Program-made: the position numbers and the translations under genes
In this document: in pieces, positions 22,270 through 35,883 of the stretch
Layout of the letters: every line of letters starts with the position of its first letter
How positions within the stretch are numbered: position 1 is the first letter of the stretch
NCBI GenBank assembly: GCA_024220505.1
Contig: JAKZZE010000024.1
Location: 744,001 to 808,000, forward strand
Reading direction: 5' to 3'
DNA length: 64,000 bases
Source of the DNA: Rhizopus arrhizus
Taxonomy: Eukaryota; Mucoromycota; Mucoromycetes; Mucorales; Rhizopodaceae
The notes under the pieces: model-generated
What the model saw: the letters and a program-made list of their open reading frames with translations, nothing else
Told to the model about the DNA's origin: nothing
The model's database searches: none

Positions 22270-25200
22270 TTATTGATCATCTTCTTGAGCATAATAAAGT
22301 CTTCTTTCTTCTATTTGCTGTTCAATACTCTTTAAATTGGGTACATTTAAATAACCTTTATGATAAGTCAATACTTCTTCTAGTGACAAGTGAGGAATTA
22401 AATTTCTTCTTGGAGCCACTTTTAGACAATGTTCAGCATCCATCTTCAAATCGAGCACACTATCATAATGCGCACCGGAACTGAATCCGATACGAAGAGA
22501 ATATTCCTTTTCGGGAACACTGTGTCTGTTTCTTTCATACAACTCAAAAGTGATCTGCGTCAAGACTTCAATTCGGTATTAGTTTTCAGTTGTGATGGTA
22601 ACAATAATATAAACTTACAATCTAGTTCAGGTAAAGTGTTCTTGGGTACTTTTGTAGGAACACCGGATAAATAGACAAGATTCAACAATGCATGTACATG
22701 GGATTCTATAGAATAAATTAATAACATGTTACGTAACAATTCTATTAGCTTACCTTTAGTAAAATATAACCGTGTTCTTGGGACATCAGAGAACTGCATT
22801 TCATCTAAATCATCCAAGATACTCTTTAATAAAGGGAAACTGATAAGCATGCCAATGTTCTTCTTTTCATTATCAGAGATACCAAATTCTTGAGGTGCTA
22901 TAAAATCAAACATAATCTTAACATTCTTGTATAATTTGTTGAGTAAATCACTTTCTTCTTTTTGATAAAATACAGCTTCCAAAAAGGGTCTATTATGCAA
23001 TGCATCATACTTGAGAGAATCATACAGGGCTGGAATAGATGAAGGATCTGGATAGATAGTCTCTTCACCATCGGTAAATTGGCTAAACATTCTTTCCCAT
23101 CTTTCTTTAAATAAATTGGGTGAATCAAAGCAACACCAGCGTCTTTGTATATTGTCTACATCCAATGCTGTCCAACTTTTACGCATAATATACTGCATAC
23201 GTGTCATTGTGCTTGCAATCTCTTGCAACAGAATAGAGGGCTGTGGTAGTTTTGCATCCCAACCCATCTGTGCCAGCATCCACTCTGGAATTGTATTTTC
23301 CGGTCGCAGCAGAGTCTTTAACTTTTTCTTGACTTCATCTGCTGGTTCTTTGGCTGCATTGCTATCATCTAACAAGTATTTGCTTTCTGAGATTACGCCT
23401 TCTAATGTCTCTGGGTTTCCAAGGAACCAACGAGCGAATACTTGAGCTAATATCCTAATATCAATATTTGTTCATCTTTGAAAATATTGCATTTACCTGT
23501 GTCTCTAACACGTCGTTCTGAGCTACTAAAGATCTTTACATCTTCCAATACTTGTCTATTCAATATATTCATATCCTTTCTCAAGTTTTCTGCTAAATCT
23601 CGCGATTGGTGACGCCCAGCATGTGTAAACTGGTAAAAATGATAAGCAACATATAAGCTAAAGACAATCCTATTTACCTCTCCACCCCATTTCACAATCA
23701 CTTGTACTTTAAGCAACTGTTTTGTTTCTGAGTCAAATTTAGGTTTCAATTGAACTTTTGTGCCTGGCAAGTCATGCTTTTTCTCTAATACTTCTTTGAG
23801 TGATAATAATTTGCTTGATTGTTCTTCTGGTGCATTTTCCAAGCAAGTATTCAATGCTTTCATAACTGATTCAAGTTGATGCTTTTGTCTAAAGACTACT
23901 TCACGTCTGGAACCTTGTAATAAATCAATAAAAGGTTGTTCCATAATTGAAATCTTGAGCTTTTCTTTAGGTGTACGATCTCCGTGACGAAAGACAGCAA
24001 CAAATCCTTTGAGTCTCCATGAGTTTTGAGGCAAGATCTCGGGTGGAATTTGATCTGCTAACGACAAGGGTCGCTCTTGAACTGAACGGAAAAACAATTC
24101 CTTGAGTATTTTGGCACATTGATCATAATAAAAATCATTGCCCTTCACAAAGCTCCAGCCGTTGACATCAATCACATAGGATTTGCCTTGAACACGCAAG
24201 ATGTCTAATCCACATACTGTTTGTCCAAATGCCTTGGATACTTTTCTAGCAATGTCCTCTTCTTCTTGAGTCAGCTTCACACGATAACGAATTTCTTTTC
24301 CATCTGTGTTACGTTTGACATGTCCATCCACTGTAGGTGACCTATAGCATGTTATTATTATGATATGTTTGTGATTCACTGTCTGATATTACTTTCTTGT
24401 TTCTGCATAAACAAATTGAGGTCCAACAGTGTATAATTTAATATCTTCACAATTATCCGTTTCCATTAATTTTTCATAAATCCATGATCCATCAGAATGT
24501 GGTGCAATTAATTGGGGATCGAATTCACTTGATTTATTTCCAATCTATACAATAAAAATTACTATACATTCCTCTATTTAAAATATATGTTTTTACCTTT
24601 CGGAATAATCTTCTTCCACCGCCACCTCTCTTTTCAGAATAATAAATATTGATATTGTGATCTTCACCATCCACTGGTTTTTCAATAAATGTCTTTTCCA
24701 ATCTTTCATTGTTTACTTCAATGAAATGGTCACCAACAAAGATGGAACTAGTATCAGTAGTATATCTTGCTAATACACGATCCATGTCCATTCCAGTACA
24801 AGATTTAAAAGTAGCTGCTGCTTCAGGATCTACTTTTGCGCCACCATCCCTTGATATAACCAAACGAGGGGGTGTAGGTACACCAATAGCATCTAATATT
24901 GATAACACTACTCTTCTATCCCATAAAAGTGCTTGCATAATCACATTATTGACACAGTATGGCTTTCTTAGTTTCGTATATTCAATTGCTTTATTCAGTG
25001 GGAATCCATCAGAAAAGAAGCAAATCAAGAAATCACAACCAGGCCAATTCTCCACCTCTATTTTCTATTAATACCATAGAATAAATGAAATATTATTACC
25101 TTCATCCAAGATAGTCTTGTCACCAAAAATGACAATTTCGAAATCACCATGCATCAATAATCTATTTAATATGTGTCTCATTGGCTTTGATCTAGCCTTT

Positions 25201-25325
25201 CTGTCCATTGCACATACCCCAACAATATCTAATATAACTAATAAATATCATTCTTTTCACTATTATCCTTTACATTTTTCTCTATTTTCTGGTATTAAAC
25301 TTGGTGATGATGATGTAGCTGGCAT
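22270..25325 (-). CDS. VIP1: VIP1/PPIP5K-type inositol pyrophosphate synthase (bifunctional kinase/phosphatase)
   Basis: Makes 1-position inositol pyrophosphates (1-InsP7, InsP8) with an N-terminal ATP-grasp kinase and removes them with a C-terminal histidine-acid-phosphatase-like domain. The ATG at 25325 opens a short exon to 25274; exon 2 (25228-25100) encodes [17 protein letters not shown], the family hallmark. Later exons give [20 protein letters not shown], then the catalytic ATP-grasp part ([20 protein letters not shown]) and the phosphatase motif [14 protein letters not shown]. The C-terminal part includes [12 protein letters not shown]. Around eight short introns. Joined exons are in frame at those junctions I checked. 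It is divergent from VPS13 (331 bp between starts) and convergent with BI-1. Confidence 0.93.
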
Positions 25326-25656
25326 TTTTATTTAAAATATTTACAAAAGAAAAGAAGAAGAAAAAAAAAACAAATTTTTCCACAATTAATTTTTTTTTTT
25401 GACACCCAAAAAAAGATTGGTTCGTGTAACCCTATATGCTATTTGAAGTCTGTCACTTTTTTAATATGACACATCCGCACGAATATTGTTACTGTTGTTT
25501 TTATTCATTGACGCGTTACAAACGTAACAAAACCAGCGTGTACAAAATAAGCCCTTTTTTTTCTTTCTTTGTCAAGTGTAACGCATAACTAAACTAAACT
25601 TCAAACCTCTGACTCCGCTTTTTTTTGCCCTTTTTTCCTTCTTTCTTGAAAACGAC
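25326..25656. promoter_or_regulatory. Shared promoter region of VIP1 (-) and VPS13 (+)
   Basis: 331 bp between the two start codons must hold both promoters. It contains T-rich and pyrimidine tracts on the plus strand near VPS13, and an ACGCGT hexamer (tgacgcgttac, near 25510), which matches the MluI cell-cycle box of other fungi; its use here is inference. Confidence 0.5.
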
Positions 25657-28600
25657 ATGTTGGAATCACTTGTAGTCAATATTCTCAACAGGTTTCTTAA
25701 AGACTATGTCTCAAACCTAAACTATGATCAACTTAAAATCGGGATATGGAAAGGTTTGGCCTGCTTTTTTTTTTCCTCCTTTTCACACGTACTCACACTT
25801 AACCTATAGGCGAAGTGAACCTTTCTAACTTGAAACTGCGAAAAGACGCCCTTGATAAACTTGATCTTCCTGTCTCCGTGTCAGAAGGTAAAGACAACAA
25901 GGAAAAGCAATATTGACAGCTGACTATGCTATATCATTAGGCTACTTGGGTCAGATAACACTTGTTATACCTTGGTCAAACTTGAAAAGTGAACCTGTGA
26001 AAGTTATCATTGATCATATTTATTTATTGGCTGAACCCAAAAATGAAGCAACAGTAAAAAAAAGAAGCCTCTATAAAAAAACACACCCTCATAATAGATA
26101 TAGTTTTCTGTAGAAGAAGAAGAAGAAAGACTCTATAAATTAAAACAACAACGTCTTGAAACTGCAGAGTTATTGGATTCTTCTCGAAAAGACCAAAAAG
26201 AGGACACGAATGATGGTGGCTTCTTGGCTCAACTGACAAACAAAGTGATTAACAATCTGCAATTTGAAATCAAAAATATTCATATTCGATATGAAGATAA
26301 ATTATCTGACCCTGGACATCCATTTGCTATCGGTCTTACTCTCAATGAGCTCAGCGGTTTATCCACCGATGATGACTGGCAACCCAAGTTCATCAGTGAT
26401 CCTTCAAGCCCTGTTTATAAGGTTTGTTGTTGTTTTTTTTATGCATTATTGATCCCTAAGGCGCCCGATGTTGTTTACATAGCTTGTGACACTTGAATCT
26501 TTGGCTGTTTATTGGAATACAGATGCAAAATCATTAGCCGGTATGCACCATGAAGAAGCTGCAGAGGTTTTTACAGACTTGGTAACCAAATATTTATATA
26601 AAAAAATACCTATTCATTTATCTTGGCTATTAGATTCCTACTTCTACTAAACCTATCAAGGAACATCAGTATTTACTCAAGCCCGTTTCAGGTACGGGTA
26701 AAGTAACACTGAACAAAACATGCGGTGCACCCAAAACAGATGTGACTCTTCTCTTTGACGAGATTGCGTTTGGTCTGGATGATCATCAATACCGAGACTG
26801 CATACTCATGCTGGATCTCTTTCAAGCCAATATCAAGAAACAGAAATATCTCAAATTTCGTCCTAGCAAAGAAAAATCGGCCAAGACTCACCCCCGAGAT
26901 TTTTTTCAGTTTGCTGCCCATGCTATCCTATCCGAAATTCATGAAAGGAATTACAAGTGGACTTGGGATCATTTCCGTACTCGTCGTGATCAAAGAATAC
27001 AGTATGTTGAATGTTATATGGCAAATAAATTGAATGAGGCTACGGAAGAACAAGCCAAGGTCTTGAAAGATTTGGAAAAAATCTTGTCCTTTCAAGATAT
27101 TCGGTTCTATAGAAGCATTGCAAACGTAAAGCTTCGTAAACAAAAAGTTCAAATTGGTAAGAAAAGACGGGTGGATGCTATCAGTTCAGTAACATATTTT
27201 TTAAAAAGAAATCGAAAATCAAAGGAAGAAAGTTGAAAGCGCAAAGAACAGCTGGTGGGGATGGGCTACGGGTGCCTCCAAATCAGCAGCTTCGGATAGC
27301 GATGATGCCATTCATATGACAGAAGAACAAAAGAAGGAACTATTTGAAGTTATTGAATACGATGAAGAAAAGATTAATGCCTCTGCTACTTCCAATTTAC
27401 CAAAGGATGTATGTATCTCTATTTTCTAATTTATGTTACCAACATGTACTATCATAGGCTATCCAGTTGTCTTTAACGACCAAATTGAACCGTGGCTCCT
27501 TTGCTTTAAAGAAAAACGTCAAGAAAGTTACCGAGCAAGAATTGCTTTTACTTGTTTTCGATTCTGTGTCTGCAGAATTTACTCAATATGTTGAGTCTAT
27601 GAAGTTAGGTGCTGCCTTGGGAGACCTTCAACTATTTGATGGAAGTAGTCGAAATACAATTTATCGTCAGATCATTGGCGTCAAAACGAAGAGTAATAGA
27701 AGGTCGGTTTTCTTGAATTAAATAGTAGGAATAAACTAACCATTTCATACAGCTCATCTTTGCTTGACTCAAAGCACAATCAGGAACGCAAAGCTCTTGC
27801 TTCGGCCTGTACAAAGGAACCCTTTTTCTCTGTTGTTTTTGAAAAGAAGCCTTTAAAAAGCTCGGCCAGTAATGCGGTTTCTTTAAAGATGAGACCTTTG
27901 GAAATAATCTATAGCCCAGTGTTAATCGAAAGTGTCACAGAGTTCTTTAAACCTCCAAGTTCAAAGATGGAAGGAGTAAATGCAGTGATTGCTGCTGCTG
28001 AGAATAAATTTCAGCAGCTCAAACTTCATTCTCGTGCAGGTTTAGAATTCGCATTTGAAAACCATACTACATTCGAAGTTGACATCGGCATTGATGCGCC
28101 TATTATTTATGTACCAGAAAGGTTTGGTTATTGACCTTCATAACAAATCCTTACGTAACTGACCTTCCTACCTCTTTCTGTAGCTTAACAAATGAAAATT
28201 CGCCTGTGTTGATGATCAATGCTGGTCATATCAAGATTGACAGTGAGCTCGCTGATGCAAATATGGTTAAAGACATTAAATCAAAAGAAGTTCAAGCATA
28301 TAACGCCGAAGACGTTAAGAATCTCGAGCGTTTGATGTATGACAAGTTTAATCTTCAGCTGACTCAAACAAAGATCATCATTGCCGCCAACGTTCAAGAA
28401 TGCTTATTGCAGCTGACAAGTGACGATGCGTCAGTAGATGGTATCGATCCTCGTTTCATTGACCACATGGATATGAAGCTTTCACTGGAGCTCTGTATCT
28501 TGCCTGGTAATACAGAGTTTACAAAGGTCAAAGTTTCGGGTTATTTGCCTTTGCTTTCTATCAATATGTCTGACGACAAGTACAGGATGCTTATGAGAAT

Positions 28601-31600
28601 CATTGAATCTGCCACTCCTCCAAAATCAAGTGATGTTTCTATCGAAAAGCCACATTCAACCGCCCTGCGATCACGACCATCTGAGCAAGACCTTGTACTG
28701 CCTGATACTGTAAGTGAAATATCTGCATCTTCTGATGAGACAGCAGTATCTGAAGTAGAGCAATTCAAGCTGGCCTTTGTCATAGACAAGGTATCCATTG
28801 CACTCAACGAAACTTGCAATGTCAATAAGAGCAGCAAGAAAGACCAACTCCTTTGCGAAGTCGTACTGGAACGTTTTGAAGTATCTATTCTTACTCGACC
28901 CTTGGATCTCTCGGTTGATTTGTCTCTCAAAGCGCTTCATGTCACTGACAAGATGGAACACGGCAGTGAGTTTGGCTATCTGCTTACTTCAGATGTCTTT
29001 GAAAATGGTATAGCAAGCAGTAATAAGAAGGAGCTTTTGAATGTAAAATACCAAAAGGTCTCCAAAGACCATCCACATTATTCTGATGTTTATGATGAAT
29101 GCGATCAAACAGCCAATCTTGTTTTATCAACCTTTACTGTCATTGTCACTCGAAGCTCTCTCCTTCATCTTCAAGACTGGGCCACAAATGCCTTTATAGG
29201 TCCCGCAAAATCGGAGTCAGTGAAGGAGACAGTGCAGGATTCTCCTCAAGAACAGATCAAACAATCAGAGACTTCAAAGACAAAGGTCACTGTTCGTATG
29301 GACAGCGCAAATGTGATGCTAAATAATGATGGTATTCGACTGGCGACGCTTGGATTAAGTTCTGGAGATCTCTCTGTGATGCTGGAGCCAAAAACGTTGG
29401 ATGTGTGTGGAAAGTTTGGTAACTTGACCTTGTCTGATGACGCTGCAATTGCTGCCTCTCCTGACATATCTGAAAAATGGATTGTGAGTATTGTTGGGGA
29501 TGAATTAGCAGACTTTTCTTACAAGACATACAACCCAGAAGAATCACATTTCCCAGGATATAACCAGGCATTTAAACTTCGAATGGGATCTATTCAGTTT
29601 GTTGTCTCCAATACACTTCAACCCATAATGAACTTTATGACTGAGTTTTTGGAGATGAAATCGGTTTATGACGCAGCTAAAACGACTGCAAAAGAAACTG
29701 CTGAACAGTACCAGCAAGATGGAAATAGATTCCATTTTGACATTTTGATCGAGAGTCCTCTTGTCGTTCTTCCTGCTGTAGATCAGGACACAGTCACAGC
29801 TCATCTAGGAGAGATCAGAGCCAAGAATGAGTTTTTTGAAATGCAGGATACAAAAGCACCTCTGGTACATATTGAATGTGGTGTTTACAAGATCAATCTA
29901 CAATCAACCATGGTCAGTAAATCAGTCAAGCAGACGCTGCCTATCATTAAGGACCTGGATATCGCTTTTGTTATTGATAACCTCGAGAAAAGACTAGATG
30001 GATTGGTCGATGTACCAAACTCACAGATCCGAGGTAGCATCTCTGATGTTTTGATGTCCTTGACAGAAAAGCAGTACAGAACGCTTTTACAAGTCTCAGA
30101 TAATCTGCAAAAGACATTCAATTCTTCATCAAACAAGAAAGAAGGTCATATTAAGCAAGCTGGCAAACTTAAAAGCTCTTCAGAGATAACAATCAATTCC
30201 CAAGATTCCAATCATGATATCCAAATTCAAAACGCTCAAAAGACTAAATTTGTAAATCTTGATCTTGCCATCCAATTAAGCACCATTTGCTTAGAAATAT
30301 TGAAAGATGCCGAATCAAAAGACCAAGTCAATCATAGTTTATCCAAACTTGTTTTTAAGGCAGTTGCTATGAAAATGCAAACCATGTCCGACGAAAGTAT
30401 GAAGTTGGAGGCCAAGATGCAATCCATTCAATTCTCTGACACCAGGGTTGAATCCAAATCCAAGTTCAGAGACATTTTACCTGCAAAGTCTCTTGATGGG
30501 CCCCAGTTCCAATTCAATCTATGCTCTTATAAGGAACAACAAAAGCCCATCACAGATATACAGGCAGCTATTGACAGTCCCAAAATCATTTTATCTTTGG
30601 ACTACTTATTCTTGCTTAAGGATTTTTTCACTTCACCTTTTGTTGAATCTACCAAAACCCAAAACGTCATACAGGCTCATGATAAGAACAAAGAACAATT
30701 GCAAGTTTTAGAGAAACAGCCAGAGGAAAAATCATCTGCAGTTTTTAGAATCAACGCGAGCGTTACCAATTTTGAAATTATGTGTCTTGCTTCACCTGAA
30801 GATGAGTCTTCTGAAGCAATTGTGCTCTCCTTCAATCAACTCAAGATAGAGCAGCAAGAGGCATTGAACTTGGGTTTGGATAACATTGAGCTGGTTTTGT
30901 GTCGTATGAACAACAGAGCCGAATCAACTTTGCACTTTATCGAGCCTTTTGATATATCATTACTTGTAAACAATCCAGCATCATATTCTACCATGACGGT
31001 CAACCTTCACGTGAAGCCGATCATTTTACGTCTGTCGTACCAGGATGTGATGCTCATCGCTACCATAGCCAACAAGGGTATGGCGTTGATAGGAAATAAG
31101 AATGAAGCACCAAAATCAATGTCTGCTACTACTCCTGATAATTCAAAGGGTATGGTGTCCCCTGCTCCTGAACAAGTGAGTACAAAGGAAGCTTCAAAGG
31201 AGTCGCTTATTGCATCCTTTGAAGGACTGCAGATCATTTTGATTGAAGATCTTCACAACCTTCCCTTTATCGACTTTTATATGGACCCATTCCAAATTAC
31301 TGCTTCCGAATGGTCTAGGGCTATCAAGGCAAACGTTGATTTCTCGATGGCGATCAAGAGCTTCAATTTTAAAAACTCACACTGGGAACCCCTTTTAGAA
31401 CCTTGGAGCTTTGACATCAAGGTTAACCAAGACATAGTGGACAAAAGCACGCATGTGGTACTGGGCTCTAAAGATTTTATTCATCTTAATGTGACACACA
31501 CTTTCATCGAAAGTGCTTTGGCTATATCTCAAACGCTTTCCGAAATCAAGTCATTAAGCGAATCAGCTCAAGTTCAAGTGAAGCCTTACCTGCTTGTGAA

Positions 31601-34600
31601 CTCGACAGGTTACGATTTGCATTTCTGGAGTATGCTAGAAGACGATGCTGATGCTGGCCATACGTCGGTACACAAGCTGAGCAATGGCCAATCGATGCCT
31701 TGGTCATTTAGTGATTGGAAGAGTAGTAGAGAAAGTATACATGTAAGTAGGGACCTTTTGGGAGTCCAATTGGAAGACGGTGAAATCGGATGGGATAGCG
31801 TTCAACACATCGCAGTTGATCGTGAAGGAGAATCTGCCTATCTTCTCAAGCCAGAGGACAAAGGTATCTTGCATCGTCTGGTGATTGATGTTCGGTTGGA
31901 AAATCACGTCAAAAAGGTGACCTTCAGAAGTGGTCTGGTGCTTGAAAACAATTCCTCAAAGAGCATGGAATTAGTCATCGTTGATGACAAAAGACGTATT
32001 TTGTCCGAGGTATTTAAGCTTCTGCCCCAAGAGACATATAGTGTTCCAATCAAGTTGTGCTTTGATCACTGGATTCTGGTTAGGCCTTCAGACCAATATG
32101 AATGGAGCAAGCAGATGCTGGCATGGTCCGATGTTCTATTGCCTAGTTTTCCAAAATTTATAGAATGTTCTCCATTCAATAACAGCAGCAACGGATCGCA
32201 CCTGTTCCAGACTAGAGTAGAATTTGACAAGTCGGCTTTGCTTTCCAAAAACTATCCACACATGAAGATTCAATTTTGTGCGCCCATCGAAATCGAGAAC
32301 CTGCTGCCGTTCGATTTTGATATTTGTCTGACAGAGATGGGATCCAACAAACAAGTTTCAGTCCGCCTTCAGAAGGGTACAAAGTCCCATGTTCATGAGT
32401 TTAGTAGTAATTCCGTACTCAATTTCCAACTTGATTTGAAATCCGAAAAATACAAACCTAGCGAAGTGAGCACTATCAAAACCACGCCCCAATACAACTC
32501 CTTGAGTGAAAAGTTGGTCATCAGAGATCAGCAGGGCATACCCACTAATCTGCGAATGCATGTATCACGAACAGTCAACTCTGTGGGCTCTTTATACATT
32601 GGGGTTTATGCACCCTACATGATCATAAACAAGTCTGGTCTTCCCATCCACTTGCGTTCCCAACAAACCTACTTGAAAGGAAAGACACCAACAGAATCGA
32701 TTCCTGCTTTTGATGAAGGCCAGCAGGTCGTTCCGACCATTTTCTCCTATGCTGATATAAGCACACGTAATCGTTCTCAGCTTTCAATGGATGCTATTAA
32801 ATGGAGCGAACCGGTCAGTTTTGAAGCGGTTGGAAACAGTCAGGATGCTACTTTACTTTCTAAATCTGACCCGTTTGCAAAGCATGTTGGTATCAAAGTG
32901 GAGGAAGGCAAAGGTACGGTGAGGTTAACAAAGATCGTGACAATCACACCGCGATATGTATTGAAGAATAACATGACCATTGGTCTTGATATTTGTGAAT
33001 ATGGTACTGAAGGTCTTGTTGATCTCAAGCCTGGTCAAAAGACACCATTTTACCAAACCAGTCAATCCCAGGTTCGATGGATATGTCTTCGTCTTCAAGA
33101 ACCTAGAAGCAAGTGGTCCTCTCCTTTCAATGTTCAAGATATCGGAAAGATGTATGTGAAAATAGAAAGAGAGGGTCGTCAAGAGCTGGTACGTGTCTCT
33201 GTCAGCATCAAGGATTCCACTATTTTTGTCACCCTGAATGAGGATAATGAATGGCCATATCAAATCATCAATAACTCTAGTGTTGACATCCAATTCACTC
33301 AAACCGATATTAAATTCGAAGGCAATAACTTGAACAGTAGTCAAAAGAAAGCATTATCAACGCCTCAAAGTTTCATGATTTCATCAGGTGAAAAGATAAA
33401 GTATTCATGGGATATGCCTGTTGCCAAAGAAAAGAAACTGGAGCTGTGTGTGGGTGATAGACGTCGAACAATCAATTTTGAGGCTGTAGGATCTCAAGTA
33501 CCCTTCCGTTATGCAAAGCGTCGAGAAGGAAACGACACGCTATCTATGGATATTGTTGCTCGTGGTTCTGCTCTCGTACTGTATATCACTGACTTTGATT
33601 TATCAAAAAGTTTATATCGTCCGAAATCATCTTCTAAAGAAGAGGCTTTCGAAACTGTGGATGTTAAACATAAAATAAATTCTATACTCGAAGTCAATTT
33701 GGCTGGATTACGTTTATCGATCATTGATCGAAATTCACAGGTAAAAAAAAAAAAAATTGTATAAAAAGAAAAGAAAAAGCATAAACTTTTAATTATTTAT
33801 GAATTGAATAGGAATTGGCACTTGCTACTATAAAGAGATTTGAATTTAAGCATACGGATTCAAATTTGTATCAATCCATCAGATTAGGTATCGAGTGGAT
33901 TCAGGTGAGAAGCAGTTTACCCAATAGAATTATATAGCTTTCTTAACAAAAGTATATGTGTATTAGATTGATAATCAATTATTTGGTTCTACTTATCCCA
34001 TCTTGTGTTATCCTTCCGCTCGTCCCAAAGTATCAAATGAACAAACTACGCATCCTACACTTCATGTTGCTTTAGACAAAGCCAAAGATAATCAACATGG
34101 TGTACAATACTTTAAGATATTCTCTTTCCTTCTACAAGAAATGACACTCGAAGTAGATGAAACTTTCCTATATGCCTTAATGGACTTTGCACAATTTGAA
34201 AATTCAAGTGGTGTACAAAAGCAAAGGTATATGTATAGATGCATAAATTATATGTACCTATTATTTAATCAATTCATAATATAGAGACACTGTATTCATC
34301 ATGGAAACAGCAGAGCCTGGTGTTGAAAAGGCATCTGCACTTTATTACTTTGAAGAATTTTGTATACAGCCAATGCGACTAAACTTGTCATTCGTCAGAG
34401 ATGATAAAATGGATGGAAATGTTCAGTAAATAGCAACCTGTCTTCTTTTTTTAAGCATAGATTGATGTGATTTTTTTGTAGGGGAGGCTTAAGAAATACA
34501 CCTGTGGGGTATGTCTTCAATGTGCTTACAATGACCATTGGAAACGTGAATGATGCCCCTATCAAACTCAACGCACTCATGGTAGACAATCTTCGCGCAA

Positions 34601-35828
34601 GCTCTGATGATTTAGCATCTCGTATCGCTCTTCATTACCGTGAACAAGCAATGTATCAAGTACATCGTGTACTGGGCAGTATTGATATCCTGGGTAACCC
34701 TGTAGGCTTATTTAATAATCTAAGTTCTGGATTTGGTGAACTGTTCTATGAGCCATACCAAGGATTTATCATGAGTGATCGACCTCAAGACTTGGGCATT
34801 GGTGTTGCCAAGGTAAATATATGTCAAAAGGCTTGATGGATTGGGTAGAGATGAACTATTTATATATAGGGTGTTGGTGGCTTTATGAAAAAGAGTGTTT
34901 TCGGTGTAACAGATAGTTTGTCTCGTTTGACAGGAAGTCTAGGGAAAGGTTTGTCTGCTGCAACCATGGATAAAAAATTCCAAGACAAGAGAAGAACAAA
35001 CATGGTTCGAAACAAGCCAACCCATGCTATCAACGGTGTTACTCAAGGTGTTGGTTACTTTGGATCAAGTCTTGCTAGCGGTATTACAGGATTAGTGGTA
35101 AGAATATGTCTTGATAGAATTTATTGTAGATCAAACTAAATTATGATAATGATAGACAAGTCCAATGGAGGGAGCCTCAAAGGATGGTGCTGTAGGCTTT
35201 GTTGGAGGACTAGGTAAAGGGCTTGTAGGGTAAGTACAAATAAGTGCCGTTTTCTCATTTGATTTCAACTAAAGCACATTTTCAGTGCTATAACGAAACC
35301 TGTGGCAGGTTTATTTGACATGACGAGTAACATTACTGCTGGTATTCGAGAGACAGCATCCGATGAAACAGTGATTGCTCGAGAGAGATTACCTCGTTTT
35401 ATTGGAAGAGATGGTATATTAAAGGTATGTGTGCTTGCTTTTGATATATGCAATACAGTACTCAACTTTGTGTGTAGCCTTATTCTGAAAGAGAAGCTCT
35501 TGGTCAACTGTGGCTCAAAGAGATGGAAGATGGAAGCTTTTTGAACGATGCCTACATTGCTCACGGTATACTGGAAAACAAGCAAATGGCAGTCATCCTG
35601 ACTTATGAAAACATCATCGTGGTGCGATCCGATCATTTGAAAATGGAGACCTGTTATCCTTTGGATTCAATCCAATCGGTTGAAGCAAGATCCGATGGTG
35701 TCCACCTTCAGACAAAGAAGAATGCAAATCGTACGTTTATTTTCGATCATGAAACGAACAGTGGATGGTTTGCTGGCAAGATAAAGGAGATCATTGCACA
35801 AAGAAGAGAAGAAGACGAACGAAAATAA
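25657..35828 (+). CDS. VPS13: VPS13 lipid-transfer protein
   Basis: A bridge-like bulk phospholipid transporter at organelle contact sites, needed for vacuolar sorting, prospore membranes and mitochondrial lipid supply. The ATG at 25657 starts the chorein domain (MLESLVVNILNRFLKDYV, then EVNLSNLKLRKDALDKLDLP after an intron, then YLGQITLVIPWSNLKSEPV). The largest exon, about 28135-33758, holds the repeating beta-groove body and the VAB/SHR-BD region (IHVSRDLLGVQL..; MIINKSGLPIHL). C-terminal exons to 35828 give the ATG2_C-like helices (PVGLFNNLSSGFGELFYEPYQGF) and a PH-like end (YENIIVVRSDHLKMETCYPL). About 16 introns; estimated length near 3,000 aa, normal for the family. Convergent with eS1, 55 bp between stop codons. 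Confidence 0.95.
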
Positions 35829-35883
35829 CTTTTATACAAATTTGATACATGCTTTATTGACTGTTTAAAAATAAAAATATGAC

